Below are positions 35,086-43,702 of a stretch of DNA of 64,000 nucleotides, piece after piece (positions within the stretch are counted from its first letter, which is position 1; every line of letters begins with the position of its first letter). Source of the DNA: Veillonella sp. CHU740 (GTDB lineage: Bacteria > Bacillota > Negativicutes > Veillonellales > Veillonellaceae); contig NZ_RQVD01000008.1 in the NCBI RefSeq assembly GCF_003992055.1, positions 31,986-95,985 on the forward strand. The letters run 5' to 3'. Position numbers and translations under genes: made by a program. The notes beneath the pieces are model-generated. The model searched no databases, was not told the origin of the DNA, and saw only the letters and a list, made by a program, of their open reading frames with translations.

Positions 35086-35952
35086 TTATTTCGGTATTTG
35101 ATTAAAATACTCTGGTAACGGTGCCTCTAACGTAATCCACTGGTTCGTCATAGGATGCAGAAAGGAAAGTGTTGATGCATGTAAGCACTGTTGGGATTGC
35201 CAAATTAAGGATCCACCATATAGGTCATCCCCCGCTAATGGGTATCCTAGCGTGCTGAGATGCACACGAATTTGATGAGTGCGTCCAGTATGTAAATAAC
35301 ATCGTATATGGGTATGATGGGAATATCGCTCTAGAACTGTTAAATCAGTATGTGCAGCTTGACCATCGCAAGAGGCACAACGTTCAATAATGCTGCCTTC
35401 TCTGCGAGAGATAGGATAGTGTATAGATAGTGCATCTGAGGGAATGATTCCATCAGTGATAGCATCATAGACTTTTTGAATAGGCTCTTTTTGTTTTGTA
35501 AAAGCATGTTGAACAAGGGCGTTTTTAGCGATGATGACAAGGCCTGATGTGTCTTTGTCCAATCGATGAATGGGATGAAAGCTTGCTTGCGGATTGGTAT
35601 GCTGAAAGTAATCTAAGACACCGTTGGCGAGAGTAGACAATCTTTCAGTAGAGGTGGGATGCATCAAAAGTCCAGCAGATTTATTAAGCACCAAGATATG
35701 AGAGTCCTCATAGATGATGGAAAGATTCATAGGTGTAGGATCTATGTGGGAGTCTTTGTCTAAATAGACAAGAACTGTATCGCCAGGTTGCAACAAAGCA
35801 TCCCAAGTGGCAGGAACATTGTTGATAGAAAAACGCCCTTCCCGTCGAAGACGACGACGCATAGCTTGGGATACTTTTTGCTCTCGTATAGCTTGATTCA
35901 TGGAACAAGGTGAATGATTTAAGGACAGTGTAAATTGTAATAGTGGGTTCAT
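35086..35952 (-). CDS. RluA family pseudouridine synthase
   Basis: A second RluA-type enzyme, 288 residues. It carries a short basic N-terminal S4-like region (VSQAMRRRLRREGRFSIN), the catalytic aspartate D132 in HRLDKDTSG, and HTGRTHQIRVHLSTLGYPLA. Start ATG at 35952 has AGGAG just upstream. A longer reading to 36183 would add 77 hydrophobic residues from non-coding DNA and is rejected. It is probably YhcT/YjbO-like, modifying rRNA or tRNA; the target is unknown. Confidence 0.88.
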   Translation of the reverse strand: MNPLLQFTLSLNHSPCSMNQAIREQKVSQAMRRRLRREGRFSINNVPATWDALLQPGDTVLVYLDKDSHIDPTPMNLSIIYEDSHILVLNKSAGLLMHPTSTERLSTLANGVLDYFQHTNPQASFHPIHRLDKDTSGLVIIAKNALVQHAFTKQKEPIQKVYDAITDGIIPSDALSIHYPISRREGSIIERCASCDGQAAHTDLTVLERYSHHTHIRCYLHTGRTHQIRVHLSTLGYPLAGDDLYGGSLIWQSQQCLHASTLSFLHPMTNQWITLEAPLPEYFNQIPK

Positions 35953-36088
35953 ATAACTCCTAACTAGGAACGTAATGCAGTCAGTAGACGTATCTGTGTA
36001 TGGATTAAGAATGCATGGTATAATAATTATATTTAGTATATCATAAGAACGGGATATCTTATATGGTTTGATACATGAGGATGATAAA

Positions 36089-36433
36089 ATGATGAAAGAT
36101 GTAATAGATAGCGCTGTTGAAAAGAAACGAATGGATGAATTGAAGACAGTAAAATGCATGATCGAAATATATTGCAGGGGCAATCATAACACAAAAAAAG
36201 GAGAACTTTGCCAAGAATGTCAGGACGTAATGACCTATGCAGAAGCTAGGGTGCAGCATTGTCCACATATGGAGCATAAAACGTTTTGTGCTATGTGTAA
36301 AACACATTGCTACGCACCTACCTATCGAGAAAAAATTCGTCAAGTTATGCGATATAGTGGACCTAGAATGTTGTGGAGAAATCCGATTATGACCATCCGT
36401 CATTTGCTATTAGGATGGGGTATGTTAAAGTAG
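36089..36433 (+). CDS. YgbA-like cysteine-rich protein (nitrous-oxide-stimulated promoter family)
   Basis: The 114-residue protein carries the conserved cysteine and histidine pattern of the YgbA_NO family: MIEIYCRGNH, LCQECQD, YAEARVQHCPH, TFCAMCKTHCYAP and REKIRQVMRYSGPRML. The family is induced by nitric oxide in enterobacteria and probably binds metal; its biochemical role is unsettled. GAGG eight bases upstream supports ATG 36089. A TATAAT at about 36017 may be its promoter. Confidence 0.85.
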   Translation: MMKDVIDSAVEKKRMDELKTVKCMIEIYCRGNHNTKKGELCQECQDVMTYAEARVQHCPHMEHKTFCAMCKTHCYAPTYREKIRQVMRYSGPRMLWRNPIMTIRHLLLGWGMLK

Positions 36434-36502
36434 GCAGAGTGTTAGTTTTATGATATAGTTAAAGATGAAAAAATATGCGTACAAGTATACTTTGGAGGGC
36501 TT

Positions 36503-37420
36503 ATGTTTTGTAAACAGTGTGGAGCAAAAGTAGAGGTTAAAGAAGCCGCTTTCTGTCAAGAGTGTGGCACGCCTATTGATACACAAAAGAATGAAAATAC
36601 ATTAGAGAGTTTGAGTAAACATATAGAGTATAAAAATGATGAACGTATCAAGGAATTGAAGTCCCGTTTATCAACAGGCGGTTTATTAGCAAAGGCTGAT
36701 ATTGGGGAGAAAGAGAAACAAAACTTGAATATAGAGCGTGTGAAGGAGGGGGTATCTCGCGACGTTTCTAATACAGATGTTCCTAGAGGTTTGCATGTTA
36801 GTGTACCGCCCGAAGAAATTGTGGAAGTGATTGTTGAGAAAAAAGAAAAAGGGTCTCGTAGTGTACTTTTTATTGTTATTGGAGTCATTACTGTAATAAT
36901 TGGTGCCATATTCTATTTTTCATATAGCGGTGAAACTAAGCAGAAAAAAGTACCCAAATCTACACAAGTGCATACACAAAAAGAGTCTGTAAATACAAAG
37001 GAGAAGGATGAGCCGAAGACGAGTACAAAATCAAATACTAATGTAAAAGATGATTTGTATGATCAAGCCCAAAAAGAAAGAGAGAAACAAAAAATTATGT
37101 GGAGTGCAGAACAGGTAGTCGTTGACTATATAGAGGCGCTTGATAGAAATGACTATAGAAAAGTTTATGATTTGATGAGCCCAAGAAAACGTGAAGAGGT
37201 GGGACCATATCATATATGGGTAAAAGGTTTTACTGAGCCTGATACAAGAATTCAGGTGAATGGAACCAAAGCGATTAGTATTGAGGGTGATAAAGTACTT
37301 GTACGATATGAGGTGGCTATTCAAGATGATGGGTATAAACCTTGGAAAACAAAATCTGGGGTTGCACGTGTCATGCTTGTAGGTGGAGAAGCAACATTGG
37401 ATGACATCAATAACCAATAA
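36503..37420 (+). CDS. zinc-ribbon, single-helix membrane protein with NTF2-like C-terminus (1 of 4)
   Basis: The 305-residue protein begins MFCKQCG and has CQECG at residues 18-22, a zinc ribbon. A charged linker, one membrane helix at about residues 120-140 and a lysine/threonine-rich stalk follow. A globular domain covers residues about 195-300 (VVDYIEALDRNDYRKVYDLM, ending in VARVMLVGG). The layout recalls TcaA/YvbJ-type proteins, with the ribbon in the cytoplasm and the domain outside. The C-terminal domain resembles an NTF2-like fold. The ribosome binding site is TGGAGGG. It heads a run of related genes. The function is unknown. Confidence 0.7.
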   Translation: MFCKQCGAKVEVKEAAFCQECGTPIDTQKNENTLESLSKHIEYKNDERIKELKSRLSTGGLLAKADIGEKEKQNLNIERVKEGVSRDVSNTDVPRGLHVSVPPEEIVEVIVEKKEKGSRSVLFIVIGVITVIIGAIFYFSYSGETKQKKVPKSTQVHTQKESVNTKEKDEPKTSTKSNTNVKDDLYDQAQKEREKQKIMWSAEQVVVDYIEALDRNDYRKVYDLMSPRKREEVGPYHIWVKGFTEPDTRIQVNGTKAISIEGDKVLVRYEVAIQDDGYKPWKTKSGVARVMLVGGEATLDDINNQ

Positions 37421-37442
37421 ATAGATTAGGTAGGAGACACAT

Positions 37443-38543
37443 ATGTTTTGTATATTTTGTGGAAAAGAGATAGTGCATAAAAGTAAATTCTGTATATATT
37501 GTGGCAAACAACTACCAGTTAGGGAGATTCAGCAGATTCATGAATCCTTAGAGATACAGAATGAGAACTTTGAAACGGAAGAGAATCATACATGCGAACA
37601 GCACGCCGTTAATAGTAGTGACCCATTTGGACTGAAGAGTAAAGACAATACGGATGTTAAAAAGGAACAAGAGGTAGATCCACAATCAATAGTTCCTAGT
37701 ATTCCTATGGAAAGTCCAGAAAAATCCGTAAAAATCTGCAAATCCTGCGGTTCAGAAAATCCGGGAGAAATGACATTTTGTGGGCGGTGTGGAACTAATA
37801 TGTATAAACAGGATGGTATGAGTCGAGGTTCGAATCAAGGGTTTTATCAATCATGGTCTATGCAGTATGGTAACCAACCATCAAATGGAGCGTCTCATCC
37901 TCATATTCCGTATCCTGGGCAAGATGTATTACATAGAGAAGAAATGAAACGACTAGCATCAATGAATGGTTCGGTGGGGATTGAAAGTAGTGCGTACCTA
38001 CTAAAGGTAAACCCCATGTATCCAGTATATGTGCCAAAAACGAAAGAAGAAAAAATTGCAGTTATTGCTTTGGATATGCAGAATAATTGGAATCGGGCGA
38101 TTAAAGAAAAATATTTTACTGCTAGTGGTCGTGCTTCTAGAGGCGAATATTGGAAAGTGCAGCTCTACCAATTTTTTCTTTGGATAGGTATGTGTATATT
38201 CCTCCTCATTTTAGGAGCAAGTATAGCAGAAAGTAGTAGATATTCTTCTGGAGTGGAAGCTCTTATACTATCTGGTGGAATTGTTACACTTCTGTTTATA
38301 ATTGGTAATGTACTGTTAATTATACCATCTTGGATGATAACTATTAGAAGATTCCATGATATTGGGAAAAGTGGCTGGTGGATATTACTAACATGTATTC
38401 CTTACATAGGGGCGATTATACAGTTGTATTTTATGTGTCAAAGAGGTGATGCTCATATAAATGAATATGGTAAACCGGAAAATTATTATGATCCAACACT
38501 AGAGGAATGTAAAGAATTAGGCTTAGTTCAGAATTCGAGATAA
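37443..38543 (+). CDS. double zinc-ribbon DUF805 membrane protein (2 of 4)
   Basis: The 366-residue protein has two zinc ribbons: CIFCG and CIYCG near the N-terminus, then CKSCG and CGRCG at about residues 99-117. The C-terminal part (about 215-350) is a DUF805 domain, with YFTASGRASRGEYW, three or four membrane helices, IRRFHDIGKSGWW and NEYGKPENYY. DUF805 proteins are inner-membrane proteins of unknown function. It follows gene 1 after 22 bases and is clearly part of the same cluster. Confidence 0.8.
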   Translation: MFCIFCGKEIVHKSKFCIYCGKQLPVREIQQIHESLEIQNENFETEENHTCEQHAVNSSDPFGLKSKDNTDVKKEQEVDPQSIVPSIPMESPEKSVKICKSCGSENPGEMTFCGRCGTNMYKQDGMSRGSNQGFYQSWSMQYGNQPSNGASHPHIPYPGQDVLHREEMKRLASMNGSVGIESSAYLLKVNPMYPVYVPKTKEEKIAVIALDMQNNWNRAIKEKYFTASGRASRGEYWKVQLYQFFLWIGMCIFLLILGASIAESSRYSSGVEALILSGGIVTLLFIIGNVLLIIPSWMITIRRFHDIGKSGWWILLTCIPYIGAIIQLYFMCQRGDAHINEYGKPENYYDPTLEECKELGLVQNSR

Positions 38544-38637
38544 TAGTTATAGGTTGAGTATGTGAATGAAAACTAGCGTAAATACATAACTATATAATTT
38601 AATATCTAGTTAGGAAACAGTGTAACAAGGAGGGTAT

Positions 38638-39474
38638 ATGTTTTGTAAATTCTGTGGTACAAAGGTTGATGATACAGAGTCCACTTTTTGCGGGAAGTGT
38701 GGAGCGAGGCTAAAAGATAATGGCTTTGACGAAATAGTAGGAGATATACCAGAAGAACTACAAAAAGATATATCAGAAGAAATACAAGAAGATATATTAG
38801 AAGACACACAAGAAACGCCTACGCCTATTGAAGTGGAACCAACTGGTGATCGCACGTTTAAAGATAAAGTAATGCAGATGATTTCTAATATAGGAGAGAG
38901 CATTCAAAGGCATAAGAAGTGGTCAATTGGGATCGCAACTGGCGTAATTTGTTTGTGCGCAATTGGTGTGGGAATCTATTTTGGTTACGAAGATCAACCA
39001 GTGGTTAATAATATGGTTTCTTCATCACTACCAGTCATAAAGCCGAAAGAGCATAAAGAAGAAAAGAAAAATTACGATACCATTGAGATAAAAGCAGATG
39101 ATACTAAAGATATCCAATTTCTTTTAAATGAACAAAAAGAAAAAGATAGACAAGGATTTTCTAATGAGGCTAAAAGAATTGCACGTTTATATCTTGAGGC
39201 ACGAGGAGACAATAATGATCGGGAATCCTATAAATATTTGACTGCAACAAAAAAAGAAGCGGTGGGAGGTATTGATGGATGGCTTAAGCAGAATGAATAT
39301 ATAAGAAGTACAATGTCCAATATACAGATAGATGCTGCTGATATAGATGGAAATAAGGCTTTAGTTCATTATAGAGGCGTATCTCATTCTAATGGATTCT
39401 TTAGATCTTATTCTACTATGGTTATAGGCTTAATGCGGTTATCACGAGAAGGGACTACTGTTGGTGTGGATTAA
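38638..39474 (+). CDS. zinc-ribbon, single-helix membrane protein with NTF2-like C-terminus (3 of 4)
   Basis: The 278-residue protein starts MFCKFCG, with CGKCG at about residues 18-22. An acidic linker rich in E and D follows (about 30-70), then a membrane helix at about 96-116. The C-terminal domain (about 170-278; ARLYLEARGDNNDRESYKYL) parallels gene 1 at 36503. AAGGAGGG precedes ATG 38638. The acidic linker contains short repeats of the type (I/L)(Q/S)EDI. The function is unknown. Confidence 0.68.
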   Translation: MFCKFCGTKVDDTESTFCGKCGARLKDNGFDEIVGDIPEELQKDISEEIQEDILEDTQETPTPIEVEPTGDRTFKDKVMQMISNIGESIQRHKKWSIGIATGVICLCAIGVGIYFGYEDQPVVNNMVSSSLPVIKPKEHKEEKKNYDTIEIKADDTKDIQFLLNEQKEKDRQGFSNEAKRIARLYLEARGDNNDRESYKYLTATKKEAVGGIDGWLKQNEYIRSTMSNIQIDAADIDGNKALVHYRGVSHSNGFFRSYSTMVIGLMRLSREGTTVGVD

Positions 39475-39510
39475 TGCACTAAAATATCGTAATTATAAGG
39501 GAGACATATT

Positions 39511-40227
39511 ATGCATATGAGAGTATTAAAAATGATATTCTTATGTTGTTTTCTTGTAGTATTAGCAGGGTGCGGTACTATAGATTCTGATATAGAGATT
39601 GACAACGATTTTAAAGGAAAATGGGAAGCAACAGTTGATATTGGTGGAGAAAAAAGTAAAGAAGAAATAGTACAGTTCTTTGAGAAGTCATTACAAACTA
39701 CTGCTGTTAATGAAGAGGGGAAATTACTTAAAGAAACTGGTGAAGCGGAAGAAATCGAAGCCTATGCCAATGAATTTATTAAATTAGAACCATTAGATGC
39801 AAATGGCAGAGTGATTAGTAGTAAGGATGATTCAGTTAAGAGCAGTACCTGGAGAGTGACAGCTATCTTTCAGAATGAAAAGGAATTGTTAAACGCCTAT
39901 CGAATTATATACTCCTGGCCTAAAAATGACCGAGCTTGGAATGTGATTTTTCCGTATGGGGATAGTACAGAACAATATATGTTTTACATGGGAAAAGCCC
40001 TAGGTGATACAACGATTACAGTACGCGGAGATATTAATAAAGAAATGTCAAATGCTTCTGAAATTAGCGGTAGTACTATTACGTTCTCAAAAGGTGAAGA
40101 AGTACGTTTCGTATTTTCTAAAGGAACACCGATTTACAGAAATGTAGCTATTTTTGTAGCGATTATTGGGGTTACAGCTGTTGGTATCGTTATCTATAAA
40201 CGGAGAGGTAAGAAACATGCTCAATAA
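39511..40227 (+). CDS. lipoprotein with a C-terminal membrane helix
   Basis: The 238-residue protein has a lipoprotein signal peptide with lipobox VLAGC (cysteine 21). It then has a domain with DFKGKWEATVDIGGEKSK and YRIIYSWPKND, and at the end a membrane helix (about 208-228) with the basic tail YKRRGKKHAQ. That would anchor it at both ends, keeping it in the inner membrane. It resembles the next gene in FxGxW..KSK and in IIYSW/IVYTW, so the two are old paralogues. The start follows AAGGGAGA. Confidence 0.65.
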   Translation: MHMRVLKMIFLCCFLVVLAGCGTIDSDIEIDNDFKGKWEATVDIGGEKSKEEIVQFFEKSLQTTAVNEEGKLLKETGEAEEIEAYANEFIKLEPLDANGRVISSKDDSVKSSTWRVTAIFQNEKELLNAYRIIYSWPKNDRAWNVIFPYGDSTEQYMFYMGKALGDTTITVRGDINKEMSNASEISGSTITFSKGEEVRFVFSKGTPIYRNVAIFVAIIGVTAVGIVIYKRRGKKHAQ

Positions 40228-40876
40228 AATGATGAAAGGCCTTTCACTGGTGGCACTGATAGGGGTATTAACAGGATGTAGTTTTCATTTGGGAACCAAA
40301 GATGCGAACCCAGTAGTATTTACTACGACAGATTTGTCTGGAAGTTGGTATCGCTATGATGATGGTAAAAAAAGTAAAACGAATGAATTTGTAGAAGAAG
40401 TGGTATTAAAAAAAGCAGGTAGCTTAAGTTATAGTACAGAATCTCATAAACAGTATACATTGCAAGGTAATCCAGAAAAACAAAGTGTGGATCATGGGTC
40501 TGGAAGTGGTGCAAATGATAACTATGTAGTTAAATACATATCTAGTGATGCGGATAAGCCGATTGAATCCACTGTATATGATATTGTATATACTTGGGCA
40601 GCTAAAGATGTAAAAAGTATTAAAGAAAACATTAAAACCATACGTGGTGAACAAGTATATGACTCTAAAGAAGGACGTGAATACGACATTACTACAGAAG
40701 ACGGCACCGATGTATTAGTGAGTGGAGATGAAAAGTGGTATCGCTCTAAAGAGAAAGCATTCGGAATGGTAGAAGATAGAAAAATCGCAGCCATAAAAAG
40801 AGCATTAAATGAAGGAAATAGAGCATATCCGTTTGGAATTATTGAAATCAGAAATGTTAAGTTTCTAGGGAAATAA
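40217..40876 (+). CDS. lipoprotein, paralogue of the preceding gene
   Basis: The 219-residue protein has a signal peptide with lipobox VLTGC (cysteine 21), then TDLSGSWYRYDDGKKSK and YDIVYTWAAKD, matching the pattern of its neighbour. It lacks the C-terminal helix. ATG 40217 overlaps the previous stop by 11 bases and has GGAGAGG upstream. An earlier in-frame codon at 40166 is rejected because it would remove the signal peptide from the N-terminus. The function is unknown. Confidence 0.7.
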   Translation: MLNKMMKGLSLVALIGVLTGCSFHLGTKDANPVVFTTTDLSGSWYRYDDGKKSKTNEFVEEVVLKKAGSLSYSTESHKQYTLQGNPEKQSVDHGSGSGANDNYVVKYISSDADKPIESTVYDIVYTWAAKDVKSIKENIKTIRGEQVYDSKEGREYDITTEDGTDVLVSGDEKWYRSKEKAFGMVEDRKIAAIKRALNEGNRAYPFGIIEIRNVKFLGK

Positions 40877-40905
40877 TGATAGAGTAAGATGAAGAGGTGA
40901 TATAC

Positions 40906-42213
40906 ATGTTTTGTAGGCATTGCGGTAATAAGATTATTGAAGGAGCTAAATTTTGTAAACACTGTGGACATGGGGTAGGGCAAACACAAATGCCTCCTAC
41001 TGCAACTGAACAAACAGGAGGCTCCCCACAGGGGCAACAACAAATGCCGCCTCCTGTAGCTGAACAAACAGGAGGATTCCCACAGGGACAACAACATATG
41101 AATCCTGTAAGTCAACCTGTGATGCCACAGGGACAAGTAGGAGGAGCACCAAATACTATGACACAAGGACAACCTGTATATACCAATCAACAGGTTGTTA
41201 TGTCACAGAATAGTTTCAGTGTATTATCAGATTTTAAACACCAATTCTTAGAACGATATTTTACATTTACAGGTCGCACCTCACGTCGTGCATTTATTGG
41301 GTATTCTTTGATTCAGTGGACGATAGGTTTAGTTGTCATTGCCATTGCGCAATTAGCAGTCATGTCGATGAATTCATTAGATGCCATCCTATATGGCACG
41401 AGTATGCTAATGATTGGCATATTTATTGCTAGTGGAATTTTTATTATTCCTAATGTGGCAATTGCCGTAAGACGGCTACATGATACTGGACATAGTGGAT
41501 GGTTCTATCTCTTACTGGGTGTGCCTATTGGTAACTTATACATAGCATATCTTTTATTTTCTGCCGGAGATGCTGCGCCTAATGCGTATGGGCAGCCAGA
41601 ACAATTTGATCGTTCTTCCCAAGAAGCAATAGCAAAATTAGCTGCTGCTGAAAGTTCTTATAAAAAAGAAGTGGCCATAATCGCTGTGATTTCTCTGATT
41701 TTCTTAGGTCTTATTGTTAAACCTATATTTGAGGTGGCCGATGTATTAGCTGGTGGTGATACAAAAACGACTATGATGTCTACAAAGTCTAAAAAGGCAG
41801 GGTCTGACATATCTAAATCGAAGGCTGAACAACCAGCACCACCAGTAGATCCGAATGTGCAAATTGCCAATGAAGCAAAAGAAGCATTATTAGCCTATCA
41901 TCAAGCTATCTCGAATCAAGAAATTATTAAGGCCTATAACTTAATGACTGCCAACCGTCAACAATTGTTGGGTGGATTAGATAGTATGCGTCAAGGTTAT
42001 AGCACAACGATTTCTAGTACGATCGTAGATGCTAAGCCAAGCTATGTGGATCCTAATAAAGTTATCTTCCAATATAAATTGAATGCGAAGGATGCCTTAG
42101 ATGGGCGCATTAAATTACAGACATTTACTGGTGAAGTGACAATGGTTAAAGTCAATGGTCAATGGTTATTAGATGATATGACAGGAACTTTGGTAGGATC
42201 TTCGTATCAATAG
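40906..42213 (+). CDS. zinc ribbon + DUF805 + NTF2-like fusion membrane protein (4 of 4)
   Basis: The 435-residue protein joins the parts found separately in its neighbours. It has a zinc ribbon (MFCRHCG, CKHCG), a Q/P/G-rich linker with an 18-residue tandem repeat, and a DUF805 domain (about 100-230; YFTFTGRTSRRAF, VRRLHDTGHSGWF). Another membrane helix at about 258-275 and a C-terminal NTF2-like domain (about 320-435; EALLAYHQAISNQEIIKAYN) complete it. ATG 40906 after AAGAGGTG is preferred over an upstream codon at 40897. The fusion suggests that the separate proteins act together. Confidence 0.78.
   Translation: MFCRHCGNKIIEGAKFCKHCGHGVGQTQMPPTATEQTGGSPQGQQQMPPPVAEQTGGFPQGQQHMNPVSQPVMPQGQVGGAPNTMTQGQPVYTNQQVVMSQNSFSVLSDFKHQFLERYFTFTGRTSRRAFIGYSLIQWTIGLVVIAIAQLAVMSMNSLDAILYGTSMLMIGIFIASGIFIIPNVAIAVRRLHDTGHSGWFYLLLGVPIGNLYIAYLLFSAGDAAPNAYGQPEQFDRSSQEAIAKLAAAESSYKKEVAIIAVISLIFLGLIVKPIFEVADVLAGGDTKTTMMSTKSKKAGSDISKSKAEQPAPPVDPNVQIANEAKEALLAYHQAISNQEIIKAYNLMTANRQQLLGGLDSMRQGYSTTISSTIVDAKPSYVDPNKVIFQYKLNAKDALDGRIKLQTFTGEVTMVKVNGQWLLDDMTGTLVGSSYQ
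40990..41097 (+). repeat. 54-bp imperfect tandem repeat inside the fusion gene
   Basis: 40990-41043 encodes MPPTATEQTGGSPQGQQQ and 41044-41097 encodes MPPPVAEQTGGFPQGQQH. The repeat lengthens the flexible linker after the zinc ribbon. Confidence 0.85.
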
Positions 42214-42225
42214 AAAGGGAAATTG

Positions 42226-43392
42226 ATGAAAGTATGTAAAAAAGTGTGGAGCAGTATTTGTGTGGCCACAGCATTAATTGCATCATTAGGATGCTCGTTT
42301 ACAGGGGCTAATTCTGCAGAGCAAATTGATACACAAGCGATTGCAACAGACACAACATTAACGGTGGATGAGCGAGCAGATAAAATTGTGGCTGCTATGT
42401 CGGACTCAGAAAAAGTAGGCCAATTAGTTGTGATTGGTGTTCATGGTACGTCTATCAATGAAGATATGAAATATATGTTGGGAGAGTACCACTTTGGTGG
42501 TGTTGTCTTATTTGACCGCAATATGCAATCAAAAGAGCAAGTAAAACAACTATTAGGGGACTTGCAAAGTTATGCGAAAAAGAATGAAAAAATTGGCTTA
42601 TTCTTAGCGGTAGACCAAGAGGGTGGTGCTGTAGCTCGTATGCAAGATGGCCTTGTAAAAGTACCAGCTGCACAAGATCTTGGCACACAAGATGTATCAG
42701 TGGCTGAAAATTATGCGAAACAAGCTAGTCAAGAATTAGCAGAATTAGGGTTTAACCTTAACTTTGCACCAGTCGTTGACTTAGGACTTACCTATGGACG
42801 TTCTTTTAGTCAAAACGATCCAGAACATGTAGTGCAATATGCAGGCACTGTGGCGAAGGCCTATGAAAGTAATGGATTGCAATTTTCTTTTAAACATTTC
42901 CCTGGCATTGGTAAAGCGGATGTAGATCTTCATGAAAAAGAAAATACCATTGATGCAAGCAAAGAGGTATTGTTAGCAGAAGATTTAAAACCATATAAGG
43001 ATCTGATTCCACAATTCCCTCAAACATCTTATATGATTATGGTATCTCATGCAAAATATCCAGCCTTTGATGCAGAAAACCCAGCCAGTCTAAGCCCTAA
43101 TATTATGAATGGCTTATTGCGCAATGAATTGGGCTTCCAAGGTGTTATCGTAACTGATGATATGGAAATGGGCGCCGTAGCAAACCACTATACATTTGGA
43201 GAAATGGCAGTTAAAACTATTCAATCTGGCGCAGATATTGTTCTTATTTGTCATGAATATACACATATGACTGAGGCTTATAATGCCTTGCTGAAAGCAG
43301 TACGAGCTGGCACAATAACACAAGAACAATTAGACACTTCTGTAAAACGTATTGTGAAAATGAAATTAGAAAATAAAATGTTGATGAAGTAA
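42226..43392 (+). CDS. family 3 glycoside hydrolase, NagZ-like beta-N-acetylhexosaminidase, exported
   Basis: The 388-residue protein has the GH3 features EKVGQLVVIG, LFLAVDQEGGAVARMQ, NLNFAPVVDLG, FSFKHFPGIGKADVDLHE and the nucleophile aspartate in VIVTDDMEMGAV. NagZ enzymes remove GlcNAc from peptidoglycan fragments. The usual KHFPGHG is KHFPGIG here, but the DxH loop histidine is kept. The N-terminus is a signal peptide with a weak lipobox (IASLGC, cysteine 23), so it probably acts outside the cytoplasm as a lipoprotein. It follows the zinc-ribbon cluster after 12 bases and is probably co-transcribed. Confidence 0.85.
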   Translation: MKVCKKVWSSICVATALIASLGCSFTGANSAEQIDTQAIATDTTLTVDERADKIVAAMSDSEKVGQLVVIGVHGTSINEDMKYMLGEYHFGGVVLFDRNMQSKEQVKQLLGDLQSYAKKNEKIGLFLAVDQEGGAVARMQDGLVKVPAAQDLGTQDVSVAENYAKQASQELAELGFNLNFAPVVDLGLTYGRSFSQNDPEHVVQYAGTVAKAYESNGLQFSFKHFPGIGKADVDLHEKENTIDASKEVLLAEDLKPYKDLIPQFPQTSYMIMVSHAKYPAFDAENPASLSPNIMNGLLRNELGFQGVIVTDDMEMGAVANHYTFGEMAVKTIQSGADIVLICHEYTHMTEAYNALLKAVRAGTITQEQLDTSVKRIVKMKLENKMLMK

Positions 43393-43430
43393 TATAGTTT
43401 TTGTTAATTACATAAGATTATATAAGAAGA

Positions 43431-43465
43431 TGAGGATCACTCCGAAAGGAGTGGTCCTCATTTTT
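43431..43465. terminator. terminator after the NagZ-like gene
   Basis: TGAGGATCACTCC, loop GAAA, GGAGTGGTCCTCA and five T. Confidence 0.92.
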
Positions 43466-43588
43466 GATGTACTGCTTACGAGCATCAAAAATACTATAAT
43501 CAAAAGGCTATGCGTGCTAGTAAAATGAATCATCTCATTATATAATAGTAAGTATAACAATTAATCATTACAAATTGTGTGTGATAGC

Positions 43589-43702
43589 ATAGGGGGATGT
43601 ATGAAAAAATTAGTAGGAAGGGTTGTATTAGCTCTATTCGTAGCGAATGTTGCTTCTATCCATATAGGTGTAGAAGCGAGTTGGTTGAGTAAGGCTTGGC
43701 AA
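43589..43702 (+). repeat. 5' block shared with the paralogue at 45038-45151
   Basis: From ATAGGGGGATGT through codon 34 the sequence matches 45038-45151 with one difference (codon 6, GGA versus GCA). Downstream the two genes diverge strongly. Confidence 0.9.

Noticed and set aside
35953..36183. Possible N-terminal extension of the RluA-like protein
   Set aside because: The added residues are hydrophobic and AT-derived, overlap the next promoter, and the internal ATG at 35952 has a good AGGAG.
38606..38903. Minus-strand frames opposite the third zinc-ribbon gene
   Set aside because: The long antisense frames come from the repetitive acidic linker codons (GAA/GAT) of the real gene. They have no start signals.
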